The notes beneath the pieces are model-generated. The model was not told where the DNA came from. It did not search any database and saw nothing but the letters and a program-made list of their open reading frames with translations. 64,000 nucleotides of DNA from Flavobacteriales bacterium (GTDB lineage: Bacteria; Bacteroidota; Bacteroidia; Flavobacteriales; TMED113): contig PBGD01000007.1 of the NCBI GenBank assembly GCA_002718895.1, forward strand, positions 1 through 64,000. The letters run 5' to 3'. Below, one piece after another: positions 48,668 through 58,638 of this stretch (its first letter is position 1; each line of letters begins with the position of its first letter). The position numbers and the translations under genes were made by a program.

Positions 48668-50523
48668 AAATTTCTCAAAAAACTATAGATGAAATATTTG
48701 GTGCAGCAATTATAGAAGAAGTTATTTCAGACTTTGTTGATTTAAAAAAAAGAGGAGCCAATTATAAAGGGTTGAGCCCTTTTAATGAAGAAAAAACTCC
48801 ATCTTTTGTTGTTTCACCTAGTAAAGAAATATGGAAAGACTTTAGCTCAGGAAAAGGAGGAAATTTAATTTCTTTTTTAATGGAACACGAGCAGTTTTCA
48901 TATCCGGAATCTTTATTATACTTAGCAAAAAAATATAACATAACTGTAGAATATATTGATATTAATCCCGATGAAAAGAAAAAAGATAATCATCGTGAAT
49001 CAACACTAATTGTAATGAATTATGTTAAGCAAATCTTTGCTGATGATTTATTTGGCTCAAATAGTAAAGCGTTGGATTATTTAAATAATCGAGGAATAAA
49101 TAATGAGATAGTCAAACTATTTGAGCTAGGTTTTTGTCCTAAAAAACAACTAAAGTTAGTTGATCAGATAAAGTCTGCTGGCTACAATGAAAAATATTTA
49201 CATGATACCAGAATTGTAAATAAAAATGGGACTAATCGGTTTTTAGATCGACTTATTTTTCCAATTCACAGTATTTCTGGTCAAGTTGTTGGTTTTGGCG
49301 CTCGTGTTTTATCTGATGTATTAAAATCTCCGAAATACTTAAACTCAGATACTTCTGAAATCTACCAAAAGAGTAAGGTTTTGTATGGATTAAATTTTTC
49401 TAAGAAATATATTAAGAAAGAAGATGTTTGCTATTTAGTTGAGGGATACACTGATGTGATTGCCATGTTTCAAGCAAATATTAAAAATGTTGTTGCTACG
49501 TGTGGTACTGCTTTAACCAAAGAGCAAGTTAGATTAGTTAAAAGATTTACTAATAATATAGTTATCATTTTTGATTCAGATTCAGCTGGTGTTAGTGCAT
49601 CATTAAAAGCCATTGATTTATTCTTAGAACAAGACATAAATCCGGAAGTAATACAATTGCCAACCGGCGAGGATCCAGCTTCATTTTGCGGTCAAAAATC
49701 TACAGAGACAATTAAACAATTCTTTTTAGAACATAAAACTAATTTCATCGAATTTAAGTGTAGTTTAAACGTATCTGATGCATCTTCCGATTTAATAAAA
49801 CATGTAAAAAATATTATATATTCAATATCATTAATTCATGATAATATTATGCAAGCTATTTATATTAAGAAAGCTGCCAAAAAATTTAGTTTACAGGAAG
49901 AAGATATTAGAAAAGAATTAAATAGATTAGCTAAAAAAACACCTCTCACATCATCTAGAAATTTAAATGATAACACCAATAAACAAATTGATTTTAAAAA
50001 ATTGAAAAAAAATAACTTGGAGGAATTTCGGTTAATTAGGTTATTTATTAATTATGGATCTTCAAATATTGTGTTACCTGATGGCACTTTTCAAACTATA
50101 TCTCGATTTATTATTAATGAGTTAGATTCGGATAACATTGGCTTTACTACACCTATTTTTGACACACTGTATCAAGAGATTAAAAAAAATATCACAATAA
50201 TTGAATCGCAAAATAATGACTTTTTTTTATCTCATTCAAATTTAATTATAGTTGAATTAGCATCCTATATTATAGCAGATCAACCTTTTTTAGGAAATTG
50301 GTCTAGGAAAGATATTGTAGTAAGAGAAGAAAAGGACTTACTTTCTCAAGTAGCAAAAGAATCAATTTTACGATTTAAGTTAAAAAGAGTACAAAGTATG
50401 CGAAAGAATGCATTAGAGAAATTAAAAAACCCCAATGCATCGGTTGATAATGACTTGACTACTTTCACTCAATTAAATCAATTAGAGAAAAAAATACAAA
50501 AGGAATTAGGTAGAATTTGTTGA
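48664..50523 (+). CDS. dnaG: DNA primase
   Basis: YKGLSPFNEEKTPSFVVSPSKEIWKDFSSGKGGNLISFLM; TOPRIM LVEGYTDVIAMFQANIKNVVATCGTALT, FDSDSAG. The zinc-finger Cys/His residues are not evident. Confidence 0.95.
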   Translation: MKISQKTIDEIFGAAIIEEVISDFVDLKKRGANYKGLSPFNEEKTPSFVVSPSKEIWKDFSSGKGGNLISFLMEHEQFSYPESLLYLAKKYNITVEYIDINPDEKKKDNHRESTLIVMNYVKQIFADDLFGSNSKALDYLNNRGINNEIVKLFELGFCPKKQLKLVDQIKSAGYNEKYLHDTRIVNKNGTNRFLDRLIFPIHSISGQVVGFGARVLSDVLKSPKYLNSDTSEIYQKSKVLYGLNFSKKYIKKEDVCYLVEGYTDVIAMFQANIKNVVATCGTALTKEQVRLVKRFTNNIVIIFDSDSAGVSASLKAIDLFLEQDINPEVIQLPTGEDPASFCGQKSTETIKQFFLEHKTNFIEFKCSLNVSDASSDLIKHVKNIIYSISLIHDNIMQAIYIKKAAKKFSLQEEDIRKELNRLAKKTPLTSSRNLNDNTNKQIDFKKLKKNNLEEFRLIRLFINYGSSNIVLPDGTFQTISRFIINELDSDNIGFTTPIFDTLYQEIKKNITIIESQNNDFFLSHSNLIIVELASYIIADQPFLGNWSRKDIVVREEKDLLSQVAKESILRFKLKRVQSMRKNALEKLKNPNASVDNDLTTFTQLNQLEKKIQKELGRIC

Positions 50524-51258
50524 TTTTAATTTATCTAATATTTCACAAAACTCTTTTGGTTTAAGTTGTTGATTTTGATCACTTAAAGCAATTTCTGGCT
50601 TTTTATGAACTTCAATCATAAAGCCTATAACCTCATAAGACAATGCTTTAACACATACATCATAAATTAATTCTGTGTTGCCTGAAATATGGCTTGGGTC
50701 ACATATGAGGGGGATTTTCGGAAATATTTTTTTAAATTTTCTCACTATATCCCAGCGTGGAAGATTTCTATACGGAGAAGGTGACTCTGAAAAAAAACCT
50801 CTGTTAATAACTTTAATGTTTTTTATTTTAGATTTTTTAAATCTTTCAATTGCACCTATCCATAATTCCAAATTAGGAAAAATTGGGTTCTTAATCCATA
50901 TTTCTAAATCAGATCCTCTTGTTGCTTCACAAATCTCTTGAACCGAGAAAGGATTACAAGTTGTTCTAGCCCCGATCCATAGTATTCCTATTTCATGCTT
51001 AAGTGCAAGTTCAACATGTTGTGCAGTGCCTACTTCAATGGCAAATGGTTTTTTGTATTTAATTTGTGCTTCTTGAATCCATGAAAGGCCCTCCTCTCCA
51101 ATACCTTGAAAATTATTTGGAGAGGTTCTCGCTTTCCAAATCCCAGCTCTGAAAATATCCACATCTTTATTAATACTATCTATTGTATCAAAAAATATTT
51201 TTTTTGTTTCAATTGCACAAGGGCCCGCAATAATAATATGTTTGTTATTTTTTCCCAT
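50506..51258 (-). CDS. 3-deoxy-7-phosphoheptulonate (DAHP) synthase, short form
   Basis: IIAGPCAIET, IFRAGIWKARTSPNNFQGIGEEGL, GARTTCNPFSVQEI, PLICDPSHISG. Confidence 0.92.
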   Translation of the reverse strand: MGKNNKHIIIAGPCAIETKKIFFDTIDSINKDVDIFRAGIWKARTSPNNFQGIGEEGLSWIQEAQIKYKKPFAIEVGTAQHVELALKHEIGILWIGARTTCNPFSVQEICEATRGSDLEIWIKNPIFPNLELWIGAIERFKKSKIKNIKVINRGFFSESPSPYRNLPRWDIVRKFKKIFPKIPLICDPSHISGNTELIYDVCVKALSYEVIGFMIEVHKKPEIALSDQNQQLKPKEFCEILDKLKSTNST

Positions 51259-51916
51259 TTAAAATAATTATAAACTCTCCCTTTAATTTTAATTCTGAAA
51301 ATAATTTTAATAAGTTCTCCAATGATCCTCTATATGTATTTTCGTGTAATTTAGTCAACTCTTTCACGATGACAGCCTCCCTTTGAGGGTCTATTTCTGC
51401 AAATTCTCGAATTGTTTTAATAATTCTATGTTTTGATTCATAGATAATTGAAGAGCAATTTTTTTGTAAAATTTCTGTAATTGTTTTTTTTCTACCCTTT
51501 TTAATTGGTATAAAACCATTGAAATAAAACTTTTCACTTGGGAATCCTGATTGAATTAACGCAGGTATACATGCAGTTGGTCCAGGTAGACAAATAACAT
51601 TTATTTGTTTTTTTATACACTCACGAATTATTAAAAAGCCTGGGTCTGATATACCAGGAGTTCCAGCATCACTTACAAGACAACAATTAATTCCTTTATA
51701 AATCTTTTCAATTACATTATTTAGTATTTTGTGTTCATTGTATTTATGATAACTAATCATCTTGGTTTTAATGCCATAATGTGAAAGTAATTTTTTTGTA
51801 GTTCTTGTATCTTCTGCTAACACCAGATCTGATTGTTTTAGTAAACGTACACTTCTGTATGTTATATCTTCTAAGTTTCCAATAGGAGTTGGAATTATAT
51901 GTAGAACTCTTTCCAT
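51245..51916 (-). CDS. rsmI: 16S rRNA (cytidine(1402)-2'-O)-methyltransferase
   Basis: LHIIPTPIGNLEDITYRSVRLLKQSDLVLAEDTRTTKKLL, LVSDAGTPGISDPGFLII, LPGPTACIPALIQSGFP. Confidence 0.97.
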   Translation of the reverse strand: MERVLHIIPTPIGNLEDITYRSVRLLKQSDLVLAEDTRTTKKLLSHYGIKTKMISYHKYNEHKILNNVIEKIYKGINCCLVSDAGTPGISDPGFLIIRECIKKQINVICLPGPTACIPALIQSGFPSEKFYFNGFIPIKKGRKKTITEILQKNCSSIIYESKHRIIKTIREFAEIDPQREAVIVKELTKLHENTYRGSLENLLKLFSELKLKGEFIIILNGKK

Positions 51917-51963
51917 ACTAATTGTTAATTTACTAATTTAGGGAATATAATTTATAAGTTTTT

Positions 51964-52503
51964 ATGAAGGGAATTGAAGTTATTACTGGTTGCATGTTCT
52001 CAGGTAAAACTACTGCACTTTTTTCTAGATTAAAATCAAGTAGAGACACCCCCCTCTTAGTAAAACCACTTATTGACGATAGAGAAAGTGGTAATATTAT
52101 CTCTACTCATAGTGGAATTAAGCTTAAAGCTATCAGAGTTAATCATTTATCAGATATTTTTAATTTAATATCAAAAAATACAATTTTAGGAATAGATGAA
52201 GCACAATTTTTTCCAAATACAATTATTCGTGATTTAAAGTTGCTCAAAAATATAAATGTAAAAGTTATTATAGCAGGTCTTGATAAAGATTATTTAAACA
52301 ACAACTTTGAGATTATGAATCAGATCATTAGTTTATCTGATCATGTGACTAGACTGTATGCCGAATGTAAATGTGGCCATAAAGCTAATTTTTCTTATAG
52401 AAAAAATCAATTGTTTACAGATCAAGTTTTAATTGGAGATAAAGATGTATATGAAGCCTTATGTGAAAATTGTTTTATGCAAAAACAAAAAAACAAATCA
52501 TGA
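51964..52503 (+). CDS. tdk: Thymidine kinase
   Basis: IEVITGCMFSGKTTALFSRL Walker A, LGIDEAQFF, VIIAGLDKDY, CxC...CxxC zinc residues. Confidence 0.95.
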   Translation: MKGIEVITGCMFSGKTTALFSRLKSSRDTPLLVKPLIDDRESGNIISTHSGIKLKAIRVNHLSDIFNLISKNTILGIDEAQFFPNTIIRDLKLLKNINVKVIIAGLDKDYLNNNFEIMNQIISLSDHVTRLYAECKCGHKANFSYRKNQLFTDQVLIGDKDVYEALCENCFMQKQKNKS

Positions 52504-53603
52504 AAGATCAATTATATTCAACTAAGCTATCAATTAACTCTTCATCATTAGAGAAAAACCTTAATTATTTTAAATCTAATAATAAAGGTACTAAGATTAT
52601 TGCTATGGTTAAGGCAAATGCTTATGGCCATGGAGATATTCAAATTACTAAAAAATTAGAATATTTTGGAGTAGAATATTTTGGAGTAGCAGATTTTGAA
52701 GAAGGAATTAGGTTAAGAAAAAATCAAATAAGTAGCCGAATTATGGTTATGAATCCCTCTGTGAATTCTTTAAGTGCAATAATTAGATATAATTTAGAAC
52801 CTGTAATATATAATATAGAATTATTTAATTCACTTATTCAATGCTCTAAGGCTTTAAAAAGTAAAAATAAAATTTATTTTCATGTTAAAATTAATACTGG
52901 GATGAATAGGTGGGGATTTGATATTATAGAATTACCAACTTTAATTAAAAATATAAAAAACAACCCGCAACTGATTCTAACTTCTTTATATTCTCATTTA
53001 TCTTCTTCAGAAACTCAAGCCAATGATTCTTTTACTTTGAGTCAAATAAAAAAAATAATTAATTGTCAACAAATTTTTTTAGATTACTTAGGAGATCTTT
53101 ACCCTACTCACATTCTAAATTCAAGTGGCACATTAAGGCAGTTTAAAAGTAATAATAATTTCAATTTATGTAGAATTGGCATGCTTTTATATGGCGGTAT
53201 TAATCATCCAGAAATATCACCAATTTCAGAATTAAGCTCTACTATTTTACAAATTAGGCAAATTCAAAAAAATGAATCAGTTGGATATTACAGAAACTTT
53301 ATTGCTAAAAAGAAAATGAAAATAGCTTTGATCCCTTTTGGTTATGCCGATGGACTTCAAAGAAGTTGGGGTAATGGAGTATTAAAATTTTATTACAATG
53401 GACATTTTTTGCCGACTGTTGGACATATTTCCATGGATAGTTGTATAGTAGATGTATCTTGCATAGAAAATATTTCCATTGGTGATGAAATTTACTTTTT
53501 TTGTAATAAAAGACCTGTGTGGGATTTGGCAAGAGAACTCAATACAATTTCTTATGAAATTTTATCTACTTTATCTCAAAGAATAAAAAGAATTATTTAT
53601 TGA
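52500..53603 (+). CDS. alr: Alanine racemase (ORF track begins 52470)
   Basis: KIIAMVKANAYGHG PLP-Lys motif, INTGMNRWGF, CRIGMLLYGG, GHISMDSCIVDVS. Confidence 0.96.
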   Translation: MKDQLYSTKLSINSSSLEKNLNYFKSNNKGTKIIAMVKANAYGHGDIQITKKLEYFGVEYFGVADFEEGIRLRKNQISSRIMVMNPSVNSLSAIIRYNLEPVIYNIELFNSLIQCSKALKSKNKIYFHVKINTGMNRWGFDIIELPTLIKNIKNNPQLILTSLYSHLSSSETQANDSFTLSQIKKIINCQQIFLDYLGDLYPTHILNSSGTLRQFKSNNNFNLCRIGMLLYGGINHPEISPISELSSTILQIRQIQKNESVGYYRNFIAKKKMKIALIPFGYADGLQRSWGNGVLKFYYNGHFLPTVGHISMDSCIVDVSCIENISIGDEIYFFCNKRPVWDLARELNTISYEILSTLSQRIKRIIY

Positions 53604-54900
53604 TTTTTGGCTGGTATAATATAAAGCTAAAAAGACAGAAAAAAATCAATGTATTATGATTAAAAAAGTAATTGTCAAATAACATGATAAATAAGAAAAA
53701 AAATGGAAAGATGATTTGCAAATTGTTTTTTTTGTTGTTTTCAAAATAAATTTTGATCTGCTTGATAAAAATGCATAACATTAAAATCAGTCCAATTAGT
53801 CCTAGTTCTACCAAAATAAAAAGAAAATTATTATGAGGATGTTTCAGTTTTTCCTTGTGCACAAAATATGAATTATATACTTGTTCAAATTTATTTACGC
53901 CGTGTCCAGCAATCGGTTTTTTTAAAATTAATTCTAATGAATTTTTCATAAAAAGATACCTTTTACCTATACTTGTCTCGTATTCAGGTTTTTTATTTTT
54001 AATATCATTAAGCCAATGAGGGTCATTTAAAATTTTTTCAGTAAAACCTTCAATGTCAACAGAGTCTGTTTTACTTGCCATATATTTTGCATTTAAATAT
54101 ATCTTTTCATTCATTTCAGGGGGGTTATAAAGCCATCTAAGACTTTTTATTGTTTCAGATGCTCTATTTTGAAACGGTGTATATGAAAAACATGAAATTA
54201 TTATTGTTAAAGTAAAAATAGTAAATACTATGACTTTACTTAAATTAGGCTTAAACCACAATAATATTATAGGGAGAAAAACAATACTAGCTAAAATACC
54301 AACTCTCCCATAAGAATTAAGTAATGTGACAAAAGATACAATACATAGACTCCAAAATATAATTGATTTTGTTCTAAATAGTTGGGTAGACAGAATTAAT
54401 ATTAAACTAAAGCATAGAAATATTGAATAATCAAAGTGATCTAAAAATCCATGCAGAAAAAATTCTTGAGCATAATGTCCCTTTTTAATAAATGAGTTAT
54501 TAGGAGTGAGTAAAGTTGCGGTTGATAAAAATATATTAATAATAATACCTAATACAAATGCTTTTTTTGACTTATTAATATCTTTACTTTTTATTTCCAT
54601 AGAAAAAAGAATTGGGAGAAGTAATAGATAAAGTTGTTTTTCTACAGTCTTATTCCACAAATTGGAGTTGCTAAAAAAATTATTTATTAGAAAGTATATT
54701 AAAAAAAATATAACATATATTGAAATATGGTTATTTAAAATTTTTTTGATTTTATAATCACTACTCATTATCCATGACACAAAAAATAAAAGGCATATAA
54801 TAGTCGATATGCTTGTAGAAATTGTCACAAAAAACCCTAATAAAATTAAAAGAATGGAGTTGATTTTTGGATAGTTAATTTTTCGAATTGACCACGACAT
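53593..54900 (-). CDS. O-antigen ligase family (Wzy_C-like) membrane protein
   Basis: Multi-TM; KKPIAGHGVNKFEQVYNSYF...LKHPHNNFLFILVELGLIGLI is the Wzy_C/WaaL periplasmic loop pattern. Confidence 0.88.
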   Translation of the reverse strand: MSWSIRKINYPKINSILLILLGFFVTISTSISTIICLLFFVSWIMSSDYKIKKILNNHISIYVIFFLIYFLINNFFSNSNLWNKTVEKQLYLLLLPILFSMEIKSKDINKSKKAFVLGIIINIFLSTATLLTPNNSFIKKGHYAQEFFLHGFLDHFDYSIFLCFSLILILSTQLFRTKSIIFWSLCIVSFVTLLNSYGRVGILASIVFLPIILLWFKPNLSKVIVFTIFTLTIIISCFSYTPFQNRASETIKSLRWLYNPPEMNEKIYLNAKYMASKTDSVDIEGFTEKILNDPHWLNDIKNKKPEYETSIGKRYLFMKNSLELILKKPIAGHGVNKFEQVYNSYFVHKEKLKHPHNNFLFILVELGLIGLILMLCIFIKQIKIYFENNKKNNLQIIFPFFFLFIMLFDNYFFNHNTLIFFCLFSFILYQPKINK

Positions 54901-54914
54901 ATTTTATGTGCAAG

Positions 54915-56567
54915 TTATGGTGCTAAGATATTAGCATATTCATCCGCATTACTTAGTATCATTAATGCTTTATCAACATATGGGTCACCTTCAAGTTGAT
55001 ACTCTATTCGTCCGGCTTCATAAAAATAACGAGTTATTAAATGTTCTGATAATTGTTTGCTAATTTCTGATTTATATTTTTGAATATCTTTTTTTTTGTT
55101 AATTTGAATTTGTTCTTTCAATGTCTCCAATTCTATTTGGATACCTTCTAAATTAAAATCAATGTCACTTAACTCATTGATTTCTTGTTCAATATTTTCA
55201 ATGATAAATTCATTATTTGCAGTAAAATTAAATCCAACCTCTTCTAAATAATTAGTAAATTGATTATAAATGGAATCAGGTAAATTAAACTCATTTACTT
55301 GATTTTCAGTTAAGTTATAGTTTACATTATTTCCAAATTTAAAAATATAATTATCTCTTAATAATGGCCAAAGTATTTCTGGAAATTCATTTCTTTTTAC
55401 TTTAATGTCAGGATCGATTCCACCTCCATCATAGACTTCTCTACCATTTTTAGTGAAAAATTTGTTCCTTAGACTATCAGTTTGATTTGATGTGTCTATA
55501 TCAAGATAACTATTATAATTTTGTGTTTTAATTAAATCTTGAATACATCTACCTGAAGGGGTATAGTATTTAGCTACTGTAACTTTTAGCCTTGAGTTGT
55601 AACTTAAATTTCTACTTTGTTGTACTAATCCCTTGCCAAATGTTTTGTTACCAATGATTACACCTCTGTCTAAATCCTGAATTGCTCCAGCAACAATTTC
55701 CGAAGCAGATGCAGATGATTCATTAACTAAAATGACTATAGGTATTTCAGGGTATTTAGGTTCCTGCTTAGTTGTATAGGTCTTTTCCCATTCTACATTT
55801 TTCCCACTTGTAGTTACAACTGTTTCGTTTTTATTTATAAATAAGTTTGACATTCTTATAGATTCATTTAATAAACCACCAGGATTAGACCTTAAATCTA
55901 TAATTAAACCTTTTAAATTCTGCTTTTTAATTAGTTTATTGATTGCTTCCTCAACTTCTTTGGAGCAATTTTTTGTAAATCTTTTTAGCTTGACATACCC
56001 AATGTCGTCTCTCAAAATTCCAGAATAAGGTACACTTGGAACTTGTATTTTTTCTCGAATTATATTTATGTTTTTAGTTAAATTTTCCTTGCGAAGAACC
56101 TTAACACTTACTGAAGTACCTGGAGTGCCTTTTAAAAGATTGCTCACATCTTGAACACTAGCGTCATTTATTTCTTCTCCCTCTATTTCTATTAAAACAT
56201 CTCCCATTTTTAGACCAGCTTTGTCTGCTGGAAAGTTTTTGTAAGGTTCATAAATAACAACATTTTTGTCAATTTTTCTAATTGTAGAGCCAATACCACC
56301 ATATTCACCAGTTGTTTGAAATCTAAAGTCTTCAACTTCAGATTCAGGAATGTATTTTGTGTAAGGATCTAATCTTTTTAGCATTGTATCAATTGTGCTG
56401 TGCATCAATTCACCTGGGTCTACAGGGTCTACATAGTATGAGTTTATTTCACGATAAATATTATTAAAAATTTCAAGATTTTTGCTTATTTCAAAATAGT
56501 TTGTGACAAAGCTTGTCAACAAAAAAATAGAAATTGATAAAATTAAGTACTTTTTAAGTTTTTTCAT
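54915..56567 (-). CDS. S41 family C-terminal processing peptidase with PDZ
   Basis: LIIDLRSNPGGLLNESIRMSNLFI, VILVNESSASASEIVAGAIQDLDRGVIIGNKTFGKGLVQ, KVTVAKYYTPSGRCIQ. Confidence 0.96.
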   Translation of the reverse strand: MKKLKKYLILSISIFLLTSFVTNYFEISKNLEIFNNIYREINSYYVDPVDPGELMHSTIDTMLKRLDPYTKYIPESEVEDFRFQTTGEYGGIGSTIRKIDKNVVIYEPYKNFPADKAGLKMGDVLIEIEGEEINDASVQDVSNLLKGTPGTSVSVKVLRKENLTKNINIIREKIQVPSVPYSGILRDDIGYVKLKRFTKNCSKEVEEAINKLIKKQNLKGLIIDLRSNPGGLLNESIRMSNLFINKNETVVTTSGKNVEWEKTYTTKQEPKYPEIPIVILVNESSASASEIVAGAIQDLDRGVIIGNKTFGKGLVQQSRNLSYNSRLKVTVAKYYTPSGRCIQDLIKTQNYNSYLDIDTSNQTDSLRNKFFTKNGREVYDGGGIDPDIKVKRNEFPEILWPLLRDNYIFKFGNNVNYNLTENQVNEFNLPDSIYNQFTNYLEEVGFNFTANNEFIIENIEQEINELSDIDFNLEGIQIELETLKEQIQINKKKDIQKYKSEISKQLSEHLITRYFYEAGRIEYQLEGDPYVDKALMILSNADEYANILAP

Positions 56568-56578
56568 GGTTGTTAAGT

Positions 56579-56797
56579 TTATGGTACGGGATCATATCCA
56601 GACCCGCCAAAGGGGTTACACTTTATTACTCTTTTAAATGTTAGATATATTGCATGAAAAGTATTGTGTTTTTTAAATGCTTGAATGCTATATGATGAGC
56701 ACGTTGGGTAGAAACGACAATTTTTGCCTAAAATAGGAGATATTATATACTTATATGCTTTTATAATTAAAATAAATAAGCTATTGATAGTTTTCAT
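56579..56797 (-). CDS. yidD: Membrane protein insertion efficiency factor
   Basis: AYKYIISPILGKNCRFYPTCSSYSIQAFKKH...CNPFGGSGYDPVP. Confidence 0.96.
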   Translation of the reverse strand: MKTINSLFILIIKAYKYIISPILGKNCRFYPTCSSYSIQAFKKHNTFHAIYLTFKRVIKCNPFGGSGYDPVP

Positions 56798-57143
56798 TTA
56801 GTTTTTTTTTCAAGACAGTAAATAAAGGTAGTAATTCTTTACTTAATTTATTAAAATCTATCAAATATGTTGAATTATATATAATAATAATATTTAATGA
56901 TTTTTGATTTGAATAAAAATCTTTATTTATAAAAAATATTTCCCTTAAAATTCGTTTGATATAGTTTCTATGAACGGCTTTTTTTATTTTTTTTTTAGGG
57001 ACTGAAATAATGGGTTTTTTAATTTCATTTTCATTTTTAATTATTTCATAAATAACAATTAGTGATTTTGTAAAAAGTCTATCTCCATTATTATAAAGTT
57101 GATTTATTCTCTTTTGAGAGAGAGTAGAATCACTGTTTAGCAT
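56781..57143 (-). CDS. rnpA: Ribonuclease P protein component
   Basis: Next to yidD with 17 nt overlap; KKKIKKAVHRNYIKRILREIF RNP motif (RNxxKR-like). Confidence 0.9.
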   Translation of the reverse strand: MLNSDSTLSQKRINQLYNNGDRLFTKSLIVIYEIIKNENEIKKPIISVPKKKIKKAVHRNYIKRILREIFFINKDFYSNQKSLNIIIIYNSTYLIDFNKLSKELLPLFTVLKKKLNENYQ

Positions 57144-57148
57144 GTAAA

Positions 57149-57898
57149 TTATTTTAAATTATTTAGGTATGCATCCATTGCCATAATCATAGAGGGATAA
57201 TTTTCTGTAGGTGCGTTTATTGCAATTGAAAATCCGGCTTTTACGGCAGCTTTATTTGTGGATTTACCAAATGTTGCAATTTTAGTATCACCTTGTTTAT
57301 AATTAGGAAAGTTTTCTAAAATCGCATCAATATCTCTTGGGCTATAGGATATTAAAAAATCAAAAGATGATAATTTTAATTTTGATAAATCTTTGGAAAC
57401 TGTTTTAAAAAATGCACATCTTCTATATTTAATTTCACTTTTATCCAGCTTGGTTATAAATTCTTCTTTTACAAAGTTAGATGAAACAAATAAAAAGTTT
57501 TCTTGTTCATGTTTAGTGCATAATTCAACTAATTCATCAAAACTATTATTTGCTGAGTAGATTTTTCTTTTTCTATAAGCAATATATTTCTGAAGATAAT
57601 ATGATACTGCTTCAGAAATGCAAAAATATTTCATGGAATTGGGCACATTTATTCTCATTTCATCGCATATTCGAAAATAATGATTTACAGCATTTCTGCT
57701 TGTTAAAATAATACTTGTGTAAGATGGAATATGTAGTTTTTGTAGTCTAATATTTTTTACAGTTTCTCCCTCAATTGACAAAAAAGGTGAGAAATGGATA
57801 TTAAGGTCATGCTTTTTGGCTAGATCAAAGTAAGGAGAGTTTAAGTTAGATGGATTTGGTTGCGCAATAAGGACTTTTGTTTTCTTTTTCTTTTTCAC
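57149..57898 (-). CDS. hemD: Uroporphyrinogen-III synthase
   Basis: VLIAQPNPSNLNSPYFDLAKKHDLNIHFSPFLSIE, SIILTSRNAVNHYF, IATFGKSTNKAAVKAGFSIAINAPTENYPSMIMAM. Confidence 0.88.
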   Translation of the reverse strand: MKKKKKTKVLIAQPNPSNLNSPYFDLAKKHDLNIHFSPFLSIEGETVKNIRLQKLHIPSYTSIILTSRNAVNHYFRICDEMRINVPNSMKYFCISEAVSYYLQKYIAYRKRKIYSANNSFDELVELCTKHEQENFLFVSSNFVKEEFITKLDKSEIKYRRCAFFKTVSKDLSKLKLSSFDFLISYSPRDIDAILENFPNYKQGDTKIATFGKSTNKAAVKAGFSIAINAPTENYPSMIMAMDAYLNNLK

Positions 57899-57919
57899 CT
57901 ATCTTAAGTTTTAGTGTAT

Positions 57920-58564
57920 TTAATATATCATATTAGAATTAACCAATTTTAAAATTAAAAAGTATGGAAATAATTCTAGACCACAAAGGTACAAAATATT
58001 ATAAAATATTAATCTATTACTCATTAGATTTAATCTCTTAATAAAAATGAATTTTGAAATAAAGTATATAAAACAGTAGCAATAAAAAATGTAAGTTCCT
58101 AAATCATTAATTAATTGCCCTTCTTTAACATATGATGAAATAAAAATTAAGGGGAAAAAAAGTAAGCTTAACGCAAATAGAACACTTGAGTAGTTGTAGA
58201 AGTATTTTTTACCATAATCTTTTAATTCAAATGTATATGTAATAAAATATATGCAGCTAATTTTTAATGCAAATAATAATGATAACAGTATCATAATCTT
58301 TATAAAGATAAAAACAGACATCTTCCCATAAAGACCATAAAACCAAAAAGATAAAATAGTTGATTTAATTATCAATGTATTGGTAAAGCTAAAAAATTTG
58401 TAAATCAGCTTATCACTTCTGTGATAAATTAACGAGTATTTATGATTAAATAAGAATTGAGCAAGCAAAATGATTCTTGTTCTATCTCTGTATGCAATAA
58501 TAGCGAAAAAAATAACAGAAAATATCATTTGAAATGTGTAAAAATCTGTTAAGTAAAAATTCAT
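57920..58564 (-). CDS. DUF4271 domain-containing membrane protein
   Basis: Multi-TM protein immediately upstream of hemD in the Bacteroidota order; SKFIFIKRLNLMSNRLIFYNILYLCGLELFPYFLILKLV. Confidence 0.82.
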   Translation of the reverse strand: MNFYLTDFYTFQMIFSVIFFAIIAYRDRTRIILLAQFLFNHKYSLIYHRSDKLIYKFFSFTNTLIIKSTILSFWFYGLYGKMSVFIFIKIMILLSLLFALKISCIYFITYTFELKDYGKKYFYNYSSVLFALSLLFFPLIFISSYVKEGQLINDLGTYIFYCYCFIYFISKFIFIKRLNLMSNRLIFYNILYLCGLELFPYFLILKLVNSNMIY

Positions 58565-58638
58565 AAATAATTTTCTATTCTAAATAATTCTATAAATCTA
58601 AATTATTATTTTTGTTTCTGACATTAATATATAATTTT

